Shown here piece by piece: positions 4,549 through 5,047 of a stretch of DNA of 5,047 nt. The DNA lies in assembly GCA_002779055.1 (NCBI GenBank), contig PEXM01000059.1:1-5047 (forward strand), read 5' to 3'. Numbering within the stretch: position 1 is the first letter of the stretch; the number at the start of each line of letters is the position of its first letter. The position numbers and the translations under genes are program-made. Under the pieces are notes generated by a model. It did not search any database. It saw nothing but the letters and a program-made list of their open reading frames with translations, and was not told the DNA's origin. This DNA comes from Elusimicrobia bacterium CG08_land_8_20_14_0_20_44_26. GTDB taxonomy: Bacteria; CG03.

Positions 4549-5047
4549 GTGGCGAAATCAAAACTTTTCGGCAAAGATGTCGTGACGACGCAGGAACTTT
4601 CCGTAGCGGAAATTGAGGAAATTTTGTCGCTCGCTGTAAAAATGAAGGCGAATAGATACGGCGCGCCGTATAACGACATGCTCGCCTATAAAACGTTTAT
4701 TATGTTTTTTTACAACCCTTCGCTGAGGACGCGGCAGTCGTTTGAAGCGGGAGCGACGGAACTCGGCGGTCACGCCCAGTTTATAGAGCCGAAGGCGATG
4801 CGGCTCAGGAGCGTCAAGAAAGGCGTTGAGGTCGCGGGCGAAACAATCCACGACGCCGCCAAAGTGATGGCGAGATTCGCTGTCGGAATAGGCATAAGAA
4901 TTTTGGAGACATCCGTTGACAACTACGGAGACGGAAACAAAATTCTCAGGGAATACGCCAAATACGCCGATGTGCCGATAATAAATATGGCGGACGACAT
5001 TTATCATCCCTGCCAGGGTCTTGCGGATGTTATGGGTATGAGAGAAC
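4549..5047 (+). CDS. Second carbamoyltransferase, 5' part (partial at window end)
   Basis: The first 166 residues of a second carbamoyltransferase; the gene runs off the right edge, so the amine-binding domain is not seen. The start is GTG with AGGAGG 5 nt upstream. Carbamoyl-phosphate motifs: FFYNPSLRTRQSFEAGA (53-69), with SLRTR at 58-62; AGETIHDAAKVMAR (96-109); and VPIINMADDIYHPCQ (142-156). The NPSxRTRxSFE form resembles N-acetylornithine carbamoyltransferase (NPSMRTR) rather than the STRTR of common OTC. It is related to the preceding gene: over 31 residues from YGD (here 126-128) to HPCQ, 19 are identical without gaps. The pair thus looks like an old duplication whose members have diverged. 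It could be a second enzyme with another substrate, or a partner subunit in a mixed complex. Ornithine, acylornithine and ureido substrates are all possible; the missing half would help decide. Confidence 0.9.
   Translation, partial: MAKSKLFGKDVVTTQELSVAEIEEILSLAVKMKANRYGAPYNDMLAYKTFIMFFYNPSLRTRQSFEAGATELGGHAQFIEPKAMRLRSVKKGVEVAGETIHDAAKVMARFAVGIGIRILETSVDNYGDGNKILREYAKYADVPIINMADDIYHPCQGLADVMGMRE

Overview
The window is a stretch of bacterial chromosome, AT-leaning, densely coded and almost all on the + strand. It holds the tail of a cell-division/cell-wall (dcw) operon followed by a pair of carbamoyltransferase genes. Order: a structured repeat element (48-192), a small HicB-type antitoxin gene on the - strand (197-451), then on the + strand ddl (527-1444), ftsQ (1441-2211), ftsA (2201-3433), a carbamoyltransferase (3512-4531) and a second carbamoyltransferase cut by the window end (4549-5047).

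Organism: the genes are bacterial. ddl-ftsQ-ftsA is the usual dcw order, and an FtsQ with a POTRA domain suits a peptidoglycan-making, probably Gram-negative-type bacterium. Start codons are mixed (one TTG, two GTG, three ATG), with clear AGGAGG-type ribosome binding sites at the genes that are not translationally coupled. I cannot place the phylum from sequence alone. A little-studied anaerobic lineage such as Elusimicrobiota or Omnitrophota is only a guess.

Left region (1-526): 48-192 is a set of perfect inverted repeats. A 14-bp outer stem encloses three hairpins, and the 10-mer CCCCGTTAGA occurs four times (two per orientation). It ends 4 bp from the hicB stop codon and looks like a REP- or MITE-like element. 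hicB has a strong promoter of its own (TTGCTA, 17 bp, TATAAT with an extended TG), which appears to place the mRNA start almost at the ribosome binding site. No hicA toxin gene is visible.

Middle region (527-3433): ddl, ftsQ and ftsA overlap by 4 and 11 bp and form one translationally coupled unit. Ddl makes the D-Ala-D-Ala dipeptide of peptidoglycan. FtsQ is the bitopic membrane protein of the divisome, and FtsA is the actin-like protein that ties FtsZ to the membrane. ftsZ, the usual next gene, is not there.

Right region (3512-5047): two tandem, clearly related carbamoyltransferases, each with a GTG start and AGGAGG at the same 5-nt spacing. They resemble the knotted carbamoyltransferase group (YgeW, N-acetylornithine carbamoyltransferase) more than ordinary OTC or ATCase, and differ from each other in the carbamoyl-phosphate-binding motif. 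They may act in nitrogen-compound fermentation or an unusual arginine route; their substrates cannot be read from sequence. The two most interesting points are this tandem pair and the cloverleaf-like repeat element.
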